Assembly (NCBI RefSeq): GCF_014651855.1
Contig: NZ_BMXR01000005.1
Span: forward strand, 133,471 to 197,470
Length of the DNA: 64,000 bases
DNA from: Saccharospirillum salsuginis
GTDB taxonomy: Bacteria; Pseudomonadota; Gammaproteobacteria; Pseudomonadales; Natronospirillaceae
Reading direction: 5' to 3'
The translations under genes and the position numbers were made by a program. Position 1 is the stretch's first letter; the number at the start of each line of letters is the position of its first letter. Under the pieces are notes generated by a model. That model was not told the DNA's origin. It worked only from the letters and a program-made list of their open reading frames with translations, and ran no database searches. Of this stretch, positions 55,141 to 64,000 are shown in pieces.

Positions 55141-56145
55141 GTGCTCAATACGCCCTCCCTGAAAACCCTGGGCTTGCTGATCGCCTTGCTGATCACCCTG
55201 TTGGCCACCTTCGCCAGCATCGCCTTTGGACAGACGCCGATGACCTTCGGCACCGTCTTCGACGCCCTGTTTTTCTACGACCCCGCTGTGACCGAGCACA
55301 TCATCGTGCGCTCCAACCGGTTGAACCGAGCCGTTCTGGCCATGCTGGTCGGCTCCAGCCTGGCCTTGTCCGGCACTTTGATGCAGGCGATGACCCGCAA
55401 CGCCATGGCCTCCCCGACCCTGTTCGGCATCAATGCCGGGGCACTGTTTTTCGTGGCGGTGGCGTTCACCTTCCTGTCGTTGACCAGCATTTCCCAGTTC
55501 ATCTGGTTCGCCTTTCTGGGCGCGGCCGTGGCCGGGGTGATGGTCTACCTGCTCGGCATGCAAGGGCCGGGCGGCGCTTCGCCGGTGCGCATTGTGCTGG
55601 CTGGCGCCGCCATGACCGCCCTGTTCGTCGCGTTCACTCAGGGGATTCTGATTCTGAACCGGGAAAGTCTGGAAGGCATCCTGTACTGGCTGGGCGGTTC
55701 CGTGGCCGGCAAGTCGCTGGATACCCTGACCCCCTTCCTGCCGTTCTTCGTCGCGGCCCTGGTACTGATGGCGTTGATGGTCCGGCAGATTAACCTGATG
55801 ATGCTCGACGAGGACGTGGCGCGCAGTCTGGGGCAGCGGGTGATGGTCGCCCGCCTTCTGCTGGGCGTGGTGATCGTGATTCTCGCCGGCGGTTCGGTGG
55901 CCCTGGCCGGCGTGATCGGCTTCATCGGCCTGATCATCCCGCATCTGGCACGCGGCCTGTTCGGCCGGGATCATCGTTGGGTTCTTCCGGGCGCCGCCCT
56001 GCTCGGTGCGACCCTGTTGCTGGCCGCCGACACCCTGTCCCGTTTTATCGTGCCGCCGCAGGAAATTCCCGTCGGCGCACTGACCGCCCTGGTCGGTACG
56101 CCGTTTTTCATTTACGTCGCCCGCAAACGCAGCCCCAGCCTATGA
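55141..56145 (+). CDS. FecCD-family iron ABC permease, first subunit
   Basis: A 334-residue permease starting with GTG. The family pattern is clear: RSNRLNRAVLAMLVGSSLALSGTLMQAMTRNAMASPTLFGINAGA, then GGASPVRIVLAGAAMTALF, ILYWLGGSVAGKSLD and VALAGVIGFIGLIIPHLARGLFGRDHRWVLPGAALLGA. About nine to ten helices are expected. It imports ferric-siderophore with the next gene, whose start overlaps its stop (ATGA). The ATPase gene is missing from the locus. Confidence 0.9.
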   Translation: MLNTPSLKTLGLLIALLITLLATFASIAFGQTPMTFGTVFDALFFYDPAVTEHIIVRSNRLNRAVLAMLVGSSLALSGTLMQAMTRNAMASPTLFGINAGALFFVAVAFTFLSLTSISQFIWFAFLGAAVAGVMVYLLGMQGPGGASPVRIVLAGAAMTALFVAFTQGILILNRESLEGILYWLGGSVAGKSLDTLTPFLPFFVAALVLMALMVRQINLMMLDEDVARSLGQRVMVARLLLGVVIVILAGGSVALAGVIGFIGLIIPHLARGLFGRDHRWVLPGAALLGATLLLAADTLSRFIVPPQEIPVGALTALVGTPFFIYVARKRSPSL

Positions 56146-57182
56146 CGACTCATTACCTGCTCCGCAGCCGCTCCGAACACCTGGCCCTGGCGTTTCATCG
56201 CCAGACAATACTGCGCTGCCTGTTATTGCTTGTGATTCTGCTGGCCGGGTTTGTGGCCTACCTGTGCATTGGCAGTACGATGCTGACGCCGTTGGATGTG
56301 GCGGTCGGCGTGTTCCAGCCCGAGCGCAGCGACCATCAATTCGTGATCCAGACACTGCGTTTGCCGCGCGGACTGCTGGCTGTGCTGGTCGGCGCCGGGC
56401 TGGGCGTTTCCGGCGCCATCTTGCAACAGGTGGTGCGCAACCCGCTGGCTTCACCGGATATCATCGGCATCAGCGACGGTGCGGCCGCGGCGGCGATGCT
56501 GTATCTGTCTCTGATGGCCGGCGGCAGCATTGCCTTCCTGCCGCCCGTCGCCATGGTGGGCGCCGGCATCGCCTCCATGGCCATCTATGCCCTGGCCTGG
56601 AAAAACAGCGGCGTACTCCCCATCCGTCTGGTGCTGGTCGGTATCGCCCTGGCCATGGCATTGAAGGCCGTGGTGACTCTGATCCTGGTCATGGGACCGA
56701 TGAGCACGACCATTCAGGCCTATGTCTGGCTGACCGGGTCGCTGTACGGGGCCGGTTGGCAGGATGTGTACGGGATGCTGCCCTGGGTGGCGGGCTTTGT
56801 GCCGCTGACCCTGCTGGCGGCCCGGCCGTTGGGCCTGATGGGCATGAATGACAGCCATGCCCTGGGTCTCGGGCTGGCCGTCGGCCGCTATCGTTTGTTG
56901 TTGTTGCTGTGCAGTGTCGCTCTGGCCGGCTCGGCCGTGGCGTTCGCCGGCGGCATCGCCTTCGTCGGTTTGATCGCGCCGCACCTGGCACGGGGCTTCA
57001 CCGGTCGGACCATGCCGGGGCTGATCCTCGGCTCCTGTATGACCGGTGCTCTGTTGTTACTGTTGGCCGATCTGATTGGTCGTTCCGCCTTCTTGCCCCA
57101 GGATCTGCCGGCGGGCATTTTCGTTTCAGCCGTGGGCGCGCCCTTCTTTATTTACCTGCTTTATCGTCGTCGTACGCACTGA
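56142..57182 (+). CDS. FecCD-family iron ABC permease, second subunit
   Basis: A 346-residue permease. The ATG at 56142 overlaps the first permease stop; frame extension upstream is not used. Motifs are TLRLPRGLLAVLVGAGLGVSGAILQQVVRNPLASPDIIGIS, VWLTGSLYGAGWQDV and VAFAGGIAFVGLIAPHLARGFTGRTMPGLILGS. It forms a heterodimeric channel with the preceding subunit. Its last 57 bases overlap the convergent desaturase-like gene. No FecE-type ATPase follows, so energy must come from one encoded elsewhere. Confidence 0.9.
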   Translation: MTTHYLLRSRSEHLALAFHRQTILRCLLLLVILLAGFVAYLCIGSTMLTPLDVAVGVFQPERSDHQFVIQTLRLPRGLLAVLVGAGLGVSGAILQQVVRNPLASPDIIGISDGAAAAAMLYLSLMAGGSIAFLPPVAMVGAGIASMAIYALAWKNSGVLPIRLVLVGIALAMALKAVVTLILVMGPMSTTIQAYVWLTGSLYGAGWQDVYGMLPWVAGFVPLTLLAARPLGLMGMNDSHALGLGLAVGRYRLLLLLCSVALAGSAVAFAGGIAFVGLIAPHLARGFTGRTMPGLILGSCMTGALLLLLADLIGRSAFLPQDLPAGIFVSAVGAPFFIYLLYRRRTH

Positions 57183-58130
57183 CACCCATCTTCGGATAAC
57201 ACGAGCGGCCTGCAGAAACGGCGACCCGTACAGGGTGACCAGTTTCTGCTCGCCCGGTCGGCGCCGGCGGGTAACGCCAAACCGTTTTGGTGCCGTCGGC
57301 TCCGACACCAACAGAGAGCCGTACAGCCGATCCCAAATCGCCAACACCGCCCCGAAATTGCGATCGAAATGACGCGGCTCGGCCGAATGATGCACCTGAT
57401 GCTGGGCCGGCGAGATCAGCCAGCGTTCCAGCCAGGCGGGATAGCGCAGGTAGCAGTGGGTGTGACGCAGGTTCGAACCGGCGAGATTAAATAGAAACAC
57501 GAAGACGTTGCTGCCCACCACCAGCACCAGATCGACCCGGCTGTCGAAGAAGAACACGAACCCGCCGATGCAGACGCCGTTGACCACAGCCGAGCGCAAC
57601 GAGAACAACACGCCTTCGATCGGGTGGGTGCGCAGCACGGTCAGTGGTGTCAGCACGCGGGCGCTGTGATGCACCTGATGAAAAGCCCACAGCCAGGGAA
57701 CGCGATGCATCAGTCTATGGATCCAGAATCGGGCGAAATCGTCGAGCAGGAACAGGCTCAGCGTGAACAGGATCGGAATGCTCCAGTCCGGCCAACCAAG
57801 ACCGACGGACGGCCGGGTATCGATCCAGCGATGCAATTGCTCGAACAGCCAGGTCGCCAGCGTGAGATGGCTTAACAGCCAGGGGGCGAGAAACAGGAAC
57901 AGTATCTGGTTGATCACCAGGATTTGGTAGTCGGCGCGTGCCGAGGGAGACCACCAGATTCGGCGGGAGAGGACCGCACGGGGGTAGTGCCGCCAGGACC
58001 GTCCCTGGGCCATCCAGACCAGGGCACCGATCACGGCGGCGAGAAAGAGGTAGCCGACGAACACCCGCTTGGACGGGTCCAGAAAAGTGGTCGTCAGCGA
58101 TGACAGGACGTCATTGAAACCCGGCATCAT
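57126..58130 (-). CDS. Sterol desaturase/fatty acid hydroxylase family membrane protein
   Basis: A 334-residue integral membrane di-iron protein. The His-box motifs are HRLMH, HQVHHSARVL, and later QHQVHHSAEPRHFDRNFG, arranged as in the fatty-acid hydroxylase superfamily (C5-sterol desaturase, alkylglycerol monooxygenase). About five hydrophobic segments precede and surround them. AAAAGGCAAC precedes the ATG. It modifies a lipid by O2-dependent hydroxylation; the substrate is unknown. Convergent, overlapping with the permease gene by 57 bases. Confidence 0.85.
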   Translation of the reverse strand: MMPGFNDVLSSLTTTFLDPSKRVFVGYLFLAAVIGALVWMAQGRSWRHYPRAVLSRRIWWSPSARADYQILVINQILFLFLAPWLLSHLTLATWLFEQLHRWIDTRPSVGLGWPDWSIPILFTLSLFLLDDFARFWIHRLMHRVPWLWAFHQVHHSARVLTPLTVLRTHPIEGVLFSLRSAVVNGVCIGGFVFFFDSRVDLVLVVGSNVFVFLFNLAGSNLRHTHCYLRYPAWLERWLISPAQHQVHHSAEPRHFDRNFGAVLAIWDRLYGSLLVSEPTAPKRFGVTRRRRPGEQKLVTLYGSPFLQAARVIRRWVSVRTTTIKQVNKEGRAHG

Positions 58131-58188
58131 GTTGCCTTTTATCCGATGCTGACCCGACCCTCGATCAAGGGCCGGGGCATATCACGGA

Positions 58189-59589
58189 TCAATCGTTTTC
58201 GACGTTGGCGCCGGATTCCAGCTGCTCGGACAGGGATTCCAGGTTGCCCAGACGATCGTTGGACCGCGCGACCAGGTGAAAGTTCTGCGACAGCAGTTTT
58301 TGCACTTCCAGCATGTTCAACGCGTATTCCTTCAGCGTGATGGACTCGGACTGGATGTAGTCGCCGTCGCCATCGATGCCGGTGACCTGGGTGCTGCCGA
58401 GCAGAACCGGACCGAAGCCAATCAGGCGGTCGAGCTGGACGCCGACGCTGCCCAGATCCTTGCCACCGGTCTGCAGGGACAGTGCGAAGCCTTTCAGCTC
58501 ACCCCAGTGTTTGACGTAGGTCGGCATCAGGTCGACGACGCTGTCGCCTTCCTCGACGGCTTCATGCAGAGCCATGGCATCGCTGTAGACCGAACCGGCG
58601 TATTTGAAGGCGGCCTCGGCGATGACGCGCTCCCAGTTGGACTTGATGGTGTCCGCGTAGCCCTGCAGTTGATCCAGTTCATCGTCGGACAGTTTTTCGC
58701 CGTCGGCGTCGGCGATCAGCTGACGACCGTCGATGAAGGCCTGCATGATGGTGTTCAGGTAGTTGGACTGGCCGCCCTTGTCGGCATTGGCCGCGTAGTA
58801 GGCATGGGCATAGGTCATCTCGGTGACCAGGTCGACCACGCCGTCACCGTTGTAGTCGGCTTCGTCGAATACGTCCGGGTCCTGCTTGGCGATGCTGTAG
58901 GCGGTGGCGGCATCCAGCGACAGAGCATGGGCCGGAGCGCCGAAGTAACCGAAGCCTTCGTCCCAGACGTGTTCCTTACCGGTGTAGTGGTCGCCTTCAC
59001 CGTAGGGTTTGTCGTTGGGCTTCACATCGCCTTCGATGCGCTCGTCCAGATAGTTGTCGACGGCTTGGTTATAAAACACCGCGCCCATGGCGAACTTGGA
59101 AATCAACTGTGCGTAGTTATAGCCGTTGACCGGATCGTAACCGCCTTCGGTTTCGGCCGCTTTTTCGATCATGAAACGCAGCACCTCGGCGCCAGTCATC
59201 TGGCCCGGCCAACCGGTCACATAACCGCCATAGGCCTTGCCGGACAGGTTTTTGCCGGTGGAGATGGCATCGACTTCGGATTGTTTGATCGCGAAACCGG
59301 ACTTGGACGCCGGATCGATGATGTCCAGCGAGTCACCGCCTTCGAAGTAGGCCAGCATTTGTTCGAGCAGTTCGTCGGCATTGTCGCCGGTGCCGGAACC
59401 GGCGAGCTTTTTCAGGGAGTTGTGCAATACGTGGCGGGCCATTTGACCGGTATAGGCCACAGAGGTGGTGGCGTCGCCGTCATAGCCGTTCAGAGTAACC
59501 GGAAAATCCGCATAGTGATCGCCGGACGCGGCCGATACGGATCCCAGGGAAGCGACCGCGGTCGCCACAATCAAATGCTTGAGTTTCAT
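58189..59589 (-). CDS. DUF4856-like periplasmic protein, 466 aa
   Basis: The ATG at 59589 follows GGATGGGAAACACC. A signal (LIVATAVASLGSVSAASG) precedes a mostly helical body with HVWDEGFGYFGAPAHAL, the DUF4856 hallmark, and an EF-hand-like DYNGDGVVDLV. Repeated Asp/Gly segments suggest calcium or iron binding. DUF4856 proteins resemble imelysin-type iron-regulated proteins. A Fur-like site lies upstream at 59701-59719, so iron regulation is plausible. The precise role is unknown. Confidence 0.75.
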   Translation of the reverse strand: MKLKHLIVATAVASLGSVSAASGDHYADFPVTLNGYDGDATTSVAYTGQMARHVLHNSLKKLAGSGTGDNADELLEQMLAYFEGGDSLDIIDPASKSGFAIKQSEVDAISTGKNLSGKAYGGYVTGWPGQMTGAEVLRFMIEKAAETEGGYDPVNGYNYAQLISKFAMGAVFYNQAVDNYLDERIEGDVKPNDKPYGEGDHYTGKEHVWDEGFGYFGAPAHALSLDAATAYSIAKQDPDVFDEADYNGDGVVDLVTEMTYAHAYYAANADKGGQSNYLNTIMQAFIDGRQLIADADGEKLSDDELDQLQGYADTIKSNWERVIAEAAFKYAGSVYSDAMALHEAVEEGDSVVDLMPTYVKHWGELKGFALSLQTGGKDLGSVGVQLDRLIGFGPVLLGSTQVTGIDGDGDYIQSESITLKEYALNMLEVQKLLSQNFHLVARSNDRLGNLESLSEQLESGANVEND

Positions 59590-59700
59590 GGTGTTTCCCA
59601 TCCAGTTTGAGTGTTTTTATTGATGACCAGGCCAGCCCGCCGGCTGTCCCGCTACGAATTCTGGATGGGGAAAATACCATACCCTCACGCTAATTTGAAC

Positions 59701-59719
59701 GCTAACTATTATCAATTAT
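59701..59719 (-). promoter_or_regulatory. Possible Fur-like box upstream of the DUF4856 gene
   Basis: On the minus strand, ATAATTGATAATAGTTAGC contains the Fur half TGATAAT and a degenerate second half, about 12 of 19 consensus positions. It lies 112-130 bases upstream of the DUF4856 start, in an AT-rich stretch. Confidence 0.4.
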
Positions 59720-59842
59720 ATTTTTATTGCGCTATGAAACCCTGTGCCACCCGCCCCGTTGCGCATTACGGCTTGCCATCGACCTCCGATCCAGACAAGC
59801 TTTGCTCCAGACTCATACACCGTCACTTACAGGAAGGACACC

Positions 59843-61114
59843 ATGAAACTCGATTCCCTCGCCCTGCACCACGGTTACGAATCCGAAGCGACCACCAAGT
59901 CGGCCGCGGTGCCGATCTACCAGACCACGTCCTACACCTTCGACAACACCCAGCACGGGGCCGACCTGTTCGATCTGAAAGTCGAGGGCAATATCTACAG
60001 CCGCATCATGAACCCGACCAATGCTGTGCTGGAACAGCGTGTGGCGGCCATGGAAGGCGGCATCGGCGCCCTGGCGCTGGCCTCGGGTATGGCGGCCATC
60101 ACCTACGCCATCCAGTGCATCGCCCGGGTTGGCGACAACATCGTCAGCACCAGCCAGCTGTACGGCGGCACCTACAACCTGTTCGCGCACACCTTCCCGA
60201 ACCAGGGCATCGAGGTGCGGATGGTCGACGCAGCGGATTACGATGCGTTCGAAGCCAACATCGATGCCAAGACCAAGGCGGTTTTCTGCGAGTCCATTGG
60301 TAACCCGGCCGGCAACATCGTCGACTTGAAGCGTCTGGCCGATATCGCCCACCGCAATGGCGTACCGCTGATCGTCGACAATACAGTCGCCACGCCCTAC
60401 CTGTGCCGGCCGTTCGAACACGGTGCCGACATTGTGGTGCACTCGCTGACCAAGTACATCGGTGGCCATGGCATTGCCGTCGGCGGCGCCATTGTGGATT
60501 CGGGCAAGTTCGACTGGGCCGCGCAACCCGAGCGCTACCCGATGCTGAACGAGCCCGATCCGTCCTATCACGGTGTGGTCTACACCGAGGCGTTGGGCGA
60601 GGCCGCCTACATCGGCCGTTGCCGTGTGGTGCCGCTGCGCAATACCGGCGCCGCTCTGTCGCCGACCAATGCGTTCTACATCATGCAGGGGCTGGAAACC
60701 CTGGGTCTGCGCATGGATCGTCACTGTGAGAACGCGGTGAAAGTGGCCGAGTACCTGCAACAGCACCCGAAAGTGACCTGGGTGAAGTATGCGGGCTTGA
60801 GCGACAGCCCTTACCATGAACTCTGCCAATCCATCTGCGGCGGTCGGGCGTCCGGTATTCTCAGTTTCGGCGTCGACGGCGGCATCGAAGCCGGTGGCCG
60901 CTTCATCGATGCGTTGCAGATGATCCTGCGACTGGTAAACATAGGCGATGCCAAGTCGCTGGCCTGCCATCCGGCGTCGACCACGCACCGTCAGTTGAAC
61001 GACGAGGAACTGGCCAAGGCTGGCGTCAGTCGCGATCTGGTTCGGTTGTCGATCGGTATCGAACACATCGATGACATCCTGGCGGATATCGAGCAGGCAT
61101 TGGCTCAGGTGTAA
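59843..61114 (+). CDS. metY: O-acetylhomoserine sulfhydrylase (MetY/MetZ type)
   Basis: A 423-residue PLP-dependent enzyme of trans-sulfuration. It converts O-acetylhomoserine and sulfide (or methanethiol) to homocysteine or methionine. Motifs are GYESEATTKSAAVPIYQTTSYTF, YSRIMNPTNAVLEQRVAAMEGG, VDNTVATPYLCRPFEHGAD and VHSLTKYIGGHG with the PLP Lys, then STTHRQL near the C-terminus. AGGAAGGACACC precedes the ATG; the longer frame to 59744 is rejected. Single gene; no SAM riboswitch is seen upstream. An R element follows its stop. Confidence 0.92.
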   Translation: MKLDSLALHHGYESEATTKSAAVPIYQTTSYTFDNTQHGADLFDLKVEGNIYSRIMNPTNAVLEQRVAAMEGGIGALALASGMAAITYAIQCIARVGDNIVSTSQLYGGTYNLFAHTFPNQGIEVRMVDAADYDAFEANIDAKTKAVFCESIGNPAGNIVDLKRLADIAHRNGVPLIVDNTVATPYLCRPFEHGADIVVHSLTKYIGGHGIAVGGAIVDSGKFDWAAQPERYPMLNEPDPSYHGVVYTEALGEAAYIGRCRVVPLRNTGAALSPTNAFYIMQGLETLGLRMDRHCENAVKVAEYLQQHPKVTWVKYAGLSDSPYHELCQSICGGRASGILSFGVDGGIEAGGRFIDALQMILRLVNIGDAKSLACHPASTTHRQLNDEELAKAGVSRDLVRLSIGIEHIDDILADIEQALAQV

Positions 61115-61143
61115 CTCTCAAGTTCAATTGGGTGTCAGAACCC

Positions 61144-61257
61144 GCACCGGCGACTGGGTGACCCTATTCGGGGTCGCCGTAGACCCATCCATGGGGGCTT
61201 GGCGACAGCCGTCCAGGCTGTCGACATCCCCGAATAGGGTCACCCAGCCGCCGGCGC
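61144..61257 (+). repeat. Three-way-junction element R5
   Basis: Outer arms of 30 bases (GCACCGGCGACTGGGTGACC... with ...GGTCACCCAGCCGCCGGCGC) pair with two mismatches. Inside are CCCAT-CC-ATGGG, GGCTTG and the second hairpin GACAGCC-GTCCA-GGCTGTC at GACATCCCC. Compared with R2, the stems change together while loop and junction stay the same. It begins 30 bases after the metY stop. Confidence 0.85.
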
Positions 61258-61461
61258 TAGCCCAATGTGCATCCACACTGGCTATTCCCTTCCAGGCTTG
61301 TTTAAATTTTTTACCCCTCCTGTCGATTTCCGATAAAACCGTTCGACTGATTATGTAAACAACGCTTTAGGCGTCATCTGGCAATGCCAGCAGAAAACGT
61401 TACCATTGGCCCTCCGCGGCTTCATCCATCTTTCGATACGCTTTTATACAAAGGACACTCC

Positions 61462-62658
61462 GTGAAAACCGACATGATTAAAATGGCCCTGATCCTCGGC
61501 CTGCTCAGCTGGATCGGTCCGTTCGCCATCGACATGTATCTGCCGGCGATGCCGGCCATTACCGAGGATCTGTCCGCTTCGGTTTCCGCATCGCAGTGGA
61601 CGCTGATGTCGTTCTTCATCGCCTTTGGTTTGTGCCAGTTGTTGTACGGACCTGCGTCGGATGTGTTCGGTCGCAAGCCGCCGTTGTATTTCGGGCTGGG
61701 GATTTTCGGTCTGGCATCGCTCGGTTGTGCGTTCGCACCCAATATTGAATGGCTGATCGCTCTGCGCTTTTTGCAAGGCGTCGGCGCGGCGTCGGTGATG
61801 TCGATTCCGCGCGCGGTGATTCGCGACCGCTACACCGGCACCGAAGCGACCCGTCTGATGTCCACCATCATGTTGGTGGTCGCGGTGTCGCCGATGCTGG
61901 CGCCGCTACTCGGCAGTGCGGTGATTGTGCCCTTCGGTTGGCGCGCGGTGTTTTTGAGCGTGGCGGTGGTGACGGTACTCGGCCTGTTCCTGACTGGCTT
62001 CGCGCTGAAGGAAACGTTGAACCAGGCCGATCGAGCGCCGTTCCGGTTTAACTCCATGATGAAGGCGTTCGGTGTCCTGTTTCGGGACCCGGGCTATATG
62101 GGTCTGACTCTGATCGGTGGTATGGGCATGGCGAGCTTTTTCGCCTTTCTGGCGACGGCGTCGTTTCTGTACACCGGTTACTACGGCCTGACCTCGTTCC
62201 AGTTCAGTCTGGCCTTCGCCTTGAACGCTCTGGGCTTTTTCAGCACCAGTCAGATTGCGGCCAATCTGGGCGCCCGCTTTGGTTCCATCGCTGTGGTGAA
62301 ATGGGCGGTGGCGGGTTACGCCACTTCGGCGTGCGTGCTGTTCATGACCGTCAACCTGGGTTACGACAGTTTCCCGTTGCTGGTGAGCCTGTTGCTGGTC
62401 ACCTATGCGTTTCTGGGGCTGGTGGTGCCGACCTCCATGGTGCTGTCACTGGAAGAGCACGGGCCAATCGCCGGGACGGCGGCTGCTCTGGGTGGCACCT
62501 TGCAAATGATGTTGGGTGCGGTGTCCATCGCCGTGGTGAGCGTGGTCTTCGACGGCACGCCTGTGATGCTGGCCGGGGCCATTGCCTTGTGTTCGCTGCT
62601 GGCGGTGGGGCTGTCGGTGATGACATTGCGCGGCGCGCCGCAGGAAGCGGCGGCCTGA
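61462..62658 (+). CDS. MFS drug-resistance transporter (Bcr/CflA type)
   Basis: A 398-residue, 12-helix major-facilitator protein starting with GTG after AAAGGACAC. Family signatures are GPFAIDMYLPAMP in helix 1, YGPASDVFGRKPPL (MFS motif A) and RFLQGVGAASVMSIPRAVIRDRY, all typical of the Bcr/CflA drug exporters. The longer frame to 61384 is unlikely. It exports toxic compounds or metabolites by proton antiport. Isolated between metY and an iron binding protein. Confidence 0.9.
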   Translation: MKTDMIKMALILGLLSWIGPFAIDMYLPAMPAITEDLSASVSASQWTLMSFFIAFGLCQLLYGPASDVFGRKPPLYFGLGIFGLASLGCAFAPNIEWLIALRFLQGVGAASVMSIPRAVIRDRYTGTEATRLMSTIMLVVAVSPMLAPLLGSAVIVPFGWRAVFLSVAVVTVLGLFLTGFALKETLNQADRAPFRFNSMMKAFGVLFRDPGYMGLTLIGGMGMASFFAFLATASFLYTGYYGLTSFQFSLAFALNALGFFSTSQIAANLGARFGSIAVVKWAVAGYATSACVLFMTVNLGYDSFPLLVSLLLVTYAFLGLVVPTSMVLSLEEHGPIAGTAAALGGTLQMMLGAVSIAVVSVVFDGTPVMLAGAIALCSLLAVGLSVMTLRGAPQEAAA

Positions 62659-62701
62659 TTCAGGTCGATGATGTTCGGGCGTACCATACGCCCGATTTTA
62701 T

Positions 62702-63637
62702 CTACAGCCGGTCGGACAGCACCGGCACCAACTCGTCCAGCGCATAGTCGAGACTCAGCGGGCTGGAGAAGGACAGCGCCCAGCGCAGTCGAGCCGGTAG
62801 AATCATTTCGCGATCGTCCTGGTAGGCGCCCAGTGTTTGCCGCAGGCGCTGCACCTCGTTGGAGGCCAGGGCACCCTCGGGTGAATCCCAATACCAGGCC
62901 AGAAAATCGACGTCGAGCAGATGGATGCGTTCCAGGCTGAAGGTGGCGTAGAAGGCGTCGCCGGATTCCTCATCGTAGACCTCTGGAATCACCATACCCA
63001 GTTCGGTGAAAAAACGGCTGCGCGGTTCACCGCTGGTGTAGGCGCCGACCTGGCCATCCCAAAAGAAAGCGGCGGCTACGGTCTTGCCCTCAAATTCCGG
63101 ATGCTCGGAGCGGGTCTGCGCGAAGCGTGCCTTGATGCCTTCGACCAGCGCATCCGCCTCTTCCGCCTTTCCGACGGCGCGGCCGATGATGCGCGTCTGT
63201 TCTTCCCAGGGCGTGGCGTAATCGACATAGTCGCCCGGTTGCAATACGGTCGGCGCGATCAGCGACAAACGCTTGTAGTCTTCCTCGGTGACGCCCGCGT
63301 AAATACCGATAATCAGATCCGGATCCAGTGCCGCGATGGCTTCGAAATCGAGCGGACCGCGACCCAGTACCGTCGGTTCGGCGCCCTTGGCCGCTTCCTC
63401 GGCCCAGGGCCAGACACCGTGCGGCATTGGTGTGCCCCAGGGGCGAATGGCGACTGGCGCCTTGCCCAGAGCGAACAGGTCATCCTGTTCCGTGTAACCG
63501 ACGGAGACAATACGATCCGGCTCGACGGGTATCGTGGTTGCGCCGAATTTATGTTCGATGGTGACCGGGAAGTCGGCGGCCTGGGTGGCACCGACGACCA
63601 GGACCGCGGTCAGTAATCTGATCCAGAGTTGTTTCAT
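62702..63637 (-). CDS. Iron-siderophore periplasmic binding protein (second, FecB/FhuD-like)
   Basis: A 311-residue binding protein. The signal is LWIRLLTAVLVVGATQAAD; then VTIEHKFGATTIPVEPDRIVSVGYTEQDDLFALG, FEAIAALDPDLIIGIYAGVTEEDYKRLSLIAPTV and the RIHLLDVDFLAWYWDSPE segment. It resembles the 53953 gene in domain plan but not closely in sequence. It follows leftward from another binding-protein gene at the window edge, so it belongs to an iron or siderophore-uptake group that continues outside. Confidence 0.88.
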   Translation of the reverse strand: MKQLWIRLLTAVLVVGATQAADFPVTIEHKFGATTIPVEPDRIVSVGYTEQDDLFALGKAPVAIRPWGTPMPHGVWPWAEEAAKGAEPTVLGRGPLDFEAIAALDPDLIIGIYAGVTEEDYKRLSLIAPTVLQPGDYVDYATPWEEQTRIIGRAVGKAEEADALVEGIKARFAQTRSEHPEFEGKTVAAAFFWDGQVGAYTSGEPRSRFFTELGMVIPEVYDEESGDAFYATFSLERIHLLDVDFLAWYWDSPEGALASNEVQRLRQTLGAYQDDREMILPARLRWALSFSSPLSLDYALDELVPVLSDRL

Positions 63638-63701
63638 ATGTGTTCACCACTGTTCGGTATAGGACAGGCCTTCCAGCGACCTGCCCGGAAACGGAGACTG
63701 T

Positions 63702-64000
63702 TTACGGTTGGTAGGGGATATGGTTTCGCCCGCCGATGTGCGTCACCAGCAACTGAACATTCAGCTCCAGCGAGGCGAAGGACGACGAATAGACAAAGGT
63801 CCTCGGCAAGACGACATACTGATTGGTGCGGCACGCGTGCAGAACGTCGCACCAGCCGGGCAGTACTTCGGCCATGCGTTCGCGTGCGTCCTGCGGCAAG
63901 TCGCCGGCGGAAATGCGATAGGTGTCGAAAATAAAGTCACCGTCGAATTCGGTCAGGGATTCAGCGCTGAAATCCGCATGGCCCTCGATCCCGGAAACGG
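63702..64000 (-). CDS. C-terminal part of a third iron-siderophore binding protein (open at window edge)
   Basis: The frame runs leftward from the window end to a TAA at 63704-63702, encoding about 99 residues. LTEFDGDFIFDTYRISAGDLPQ, VLPGWCDVLHACRTNQYVVLPR and TFVYSSSFASLELNVQLLVTHI match the C-terminal lobe of siderophore-binding proteins (Peripla_BP_2). The start is outside. The stop is 65 bases from the next gene, which suggests co-transcription. Confidence 0.75.
   Translation of the reverse strand, partial: VSGIEGHADFSAESLTEFDGDFIFDTYRISAGDLPQDARERMAEVLPGWCDVLHACRTNQYVVLPRTFVYSSSFASLELNVQLLVTHIGGRNHIPYQP

Noticed and set aside
59590..59842. SAM or other riboswitch upstream of metY
   Set aside because: I could not find the conserved core or a terminator/antiterminator pair; the region is AT-rich promoter-like DNA with a Fur-like site for the opposite gene.

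Overview
The window reads as chromosomal DNA of a free-living, heterotrophic, motile gammaproteobacterium. The evidence is a moderately high GC content, Shine-Dalgarno-led genes, a chemoreceptor, 4-hydroxybenzoate catabolism, secreted proteases and Fur-type iron genes. The mix resembles marine Oceanospirillales such as Saccharospirillum or Reinekea, but that placement is inference from gene style; no rRNA or other marker is present.

Layout. 0-4 kb: tail of an unknown gene, then a heterodimeric ABC exporter pair preceded by a small possible DNA-binding protein whose upstream region carries a perfect 18-bp palindrome. 4.3-12.5 kb: an accessory-like stretch of short genes (small membrane proteins, a putative secreted metalloprotease, VOC, cupin, AHSA1 and RidA proteins) around one large IlvD/Edd dehydratase. 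12.5-32 kb: the core of the window, a LacI-family regulator with a large catabolic, uptake and chemotaxis locus. It holds a fused E1 alpha-beta, E2 and frameshifted E3 of a 2-oxoacid/acetoin-type dehydrogenase complex, an aldehyde dehydrogenase, a creatinase/M24-fold protein, a VOC protein, a CUT2 sugar-type ABC importer, a chemoreceptor, a periplasmic binding protein and a butanediol-dehydrogenase-like SDR. Six copies of a LacI-type operator (TGCAATCGTTTGCA and close variants) lie upstream of these units, four of them inside or against recognisable promoters. I infer a single regulon for sensing, importing and oxidatively cleaving a polyol- or ketol-like compound; the substrate cannot be named from sequence.

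32-45 kb: parvulin, an M9-type collagenase lipoprotein, a subtilisin-type lipoprotein with two PPC domains, membrane proteins, an AraC/aldo-keto reductase divergent pair and an atypical sensor kinase/response regulator pair. 45-51 kb: a two-gene VWA lipoprotein/membrane unit and pobR-pobA. 51-64 kb: an aerolysin-family pore-forming toxin, then an iron-uptake region (Fur boxes, a FagA-like protein, periplasmic binding proteins, two FecCD permeases, a DUF4856 protein), O-acetylhomoserine sulfhydrylase, a Bcr/CflA-type MFS exporter and two more iron-siderophore binding proteins.

Between 45.7 and 61.3 kb seven intergenic copies of a structured element recur. Each has a long outer stem enclosing two hairpins. 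The stem sequences differ between copies but stay complementary, while the loops and junctions are conserved. This dispersed three-way-junction family and the LacI regulon are the two most interesting systems here.
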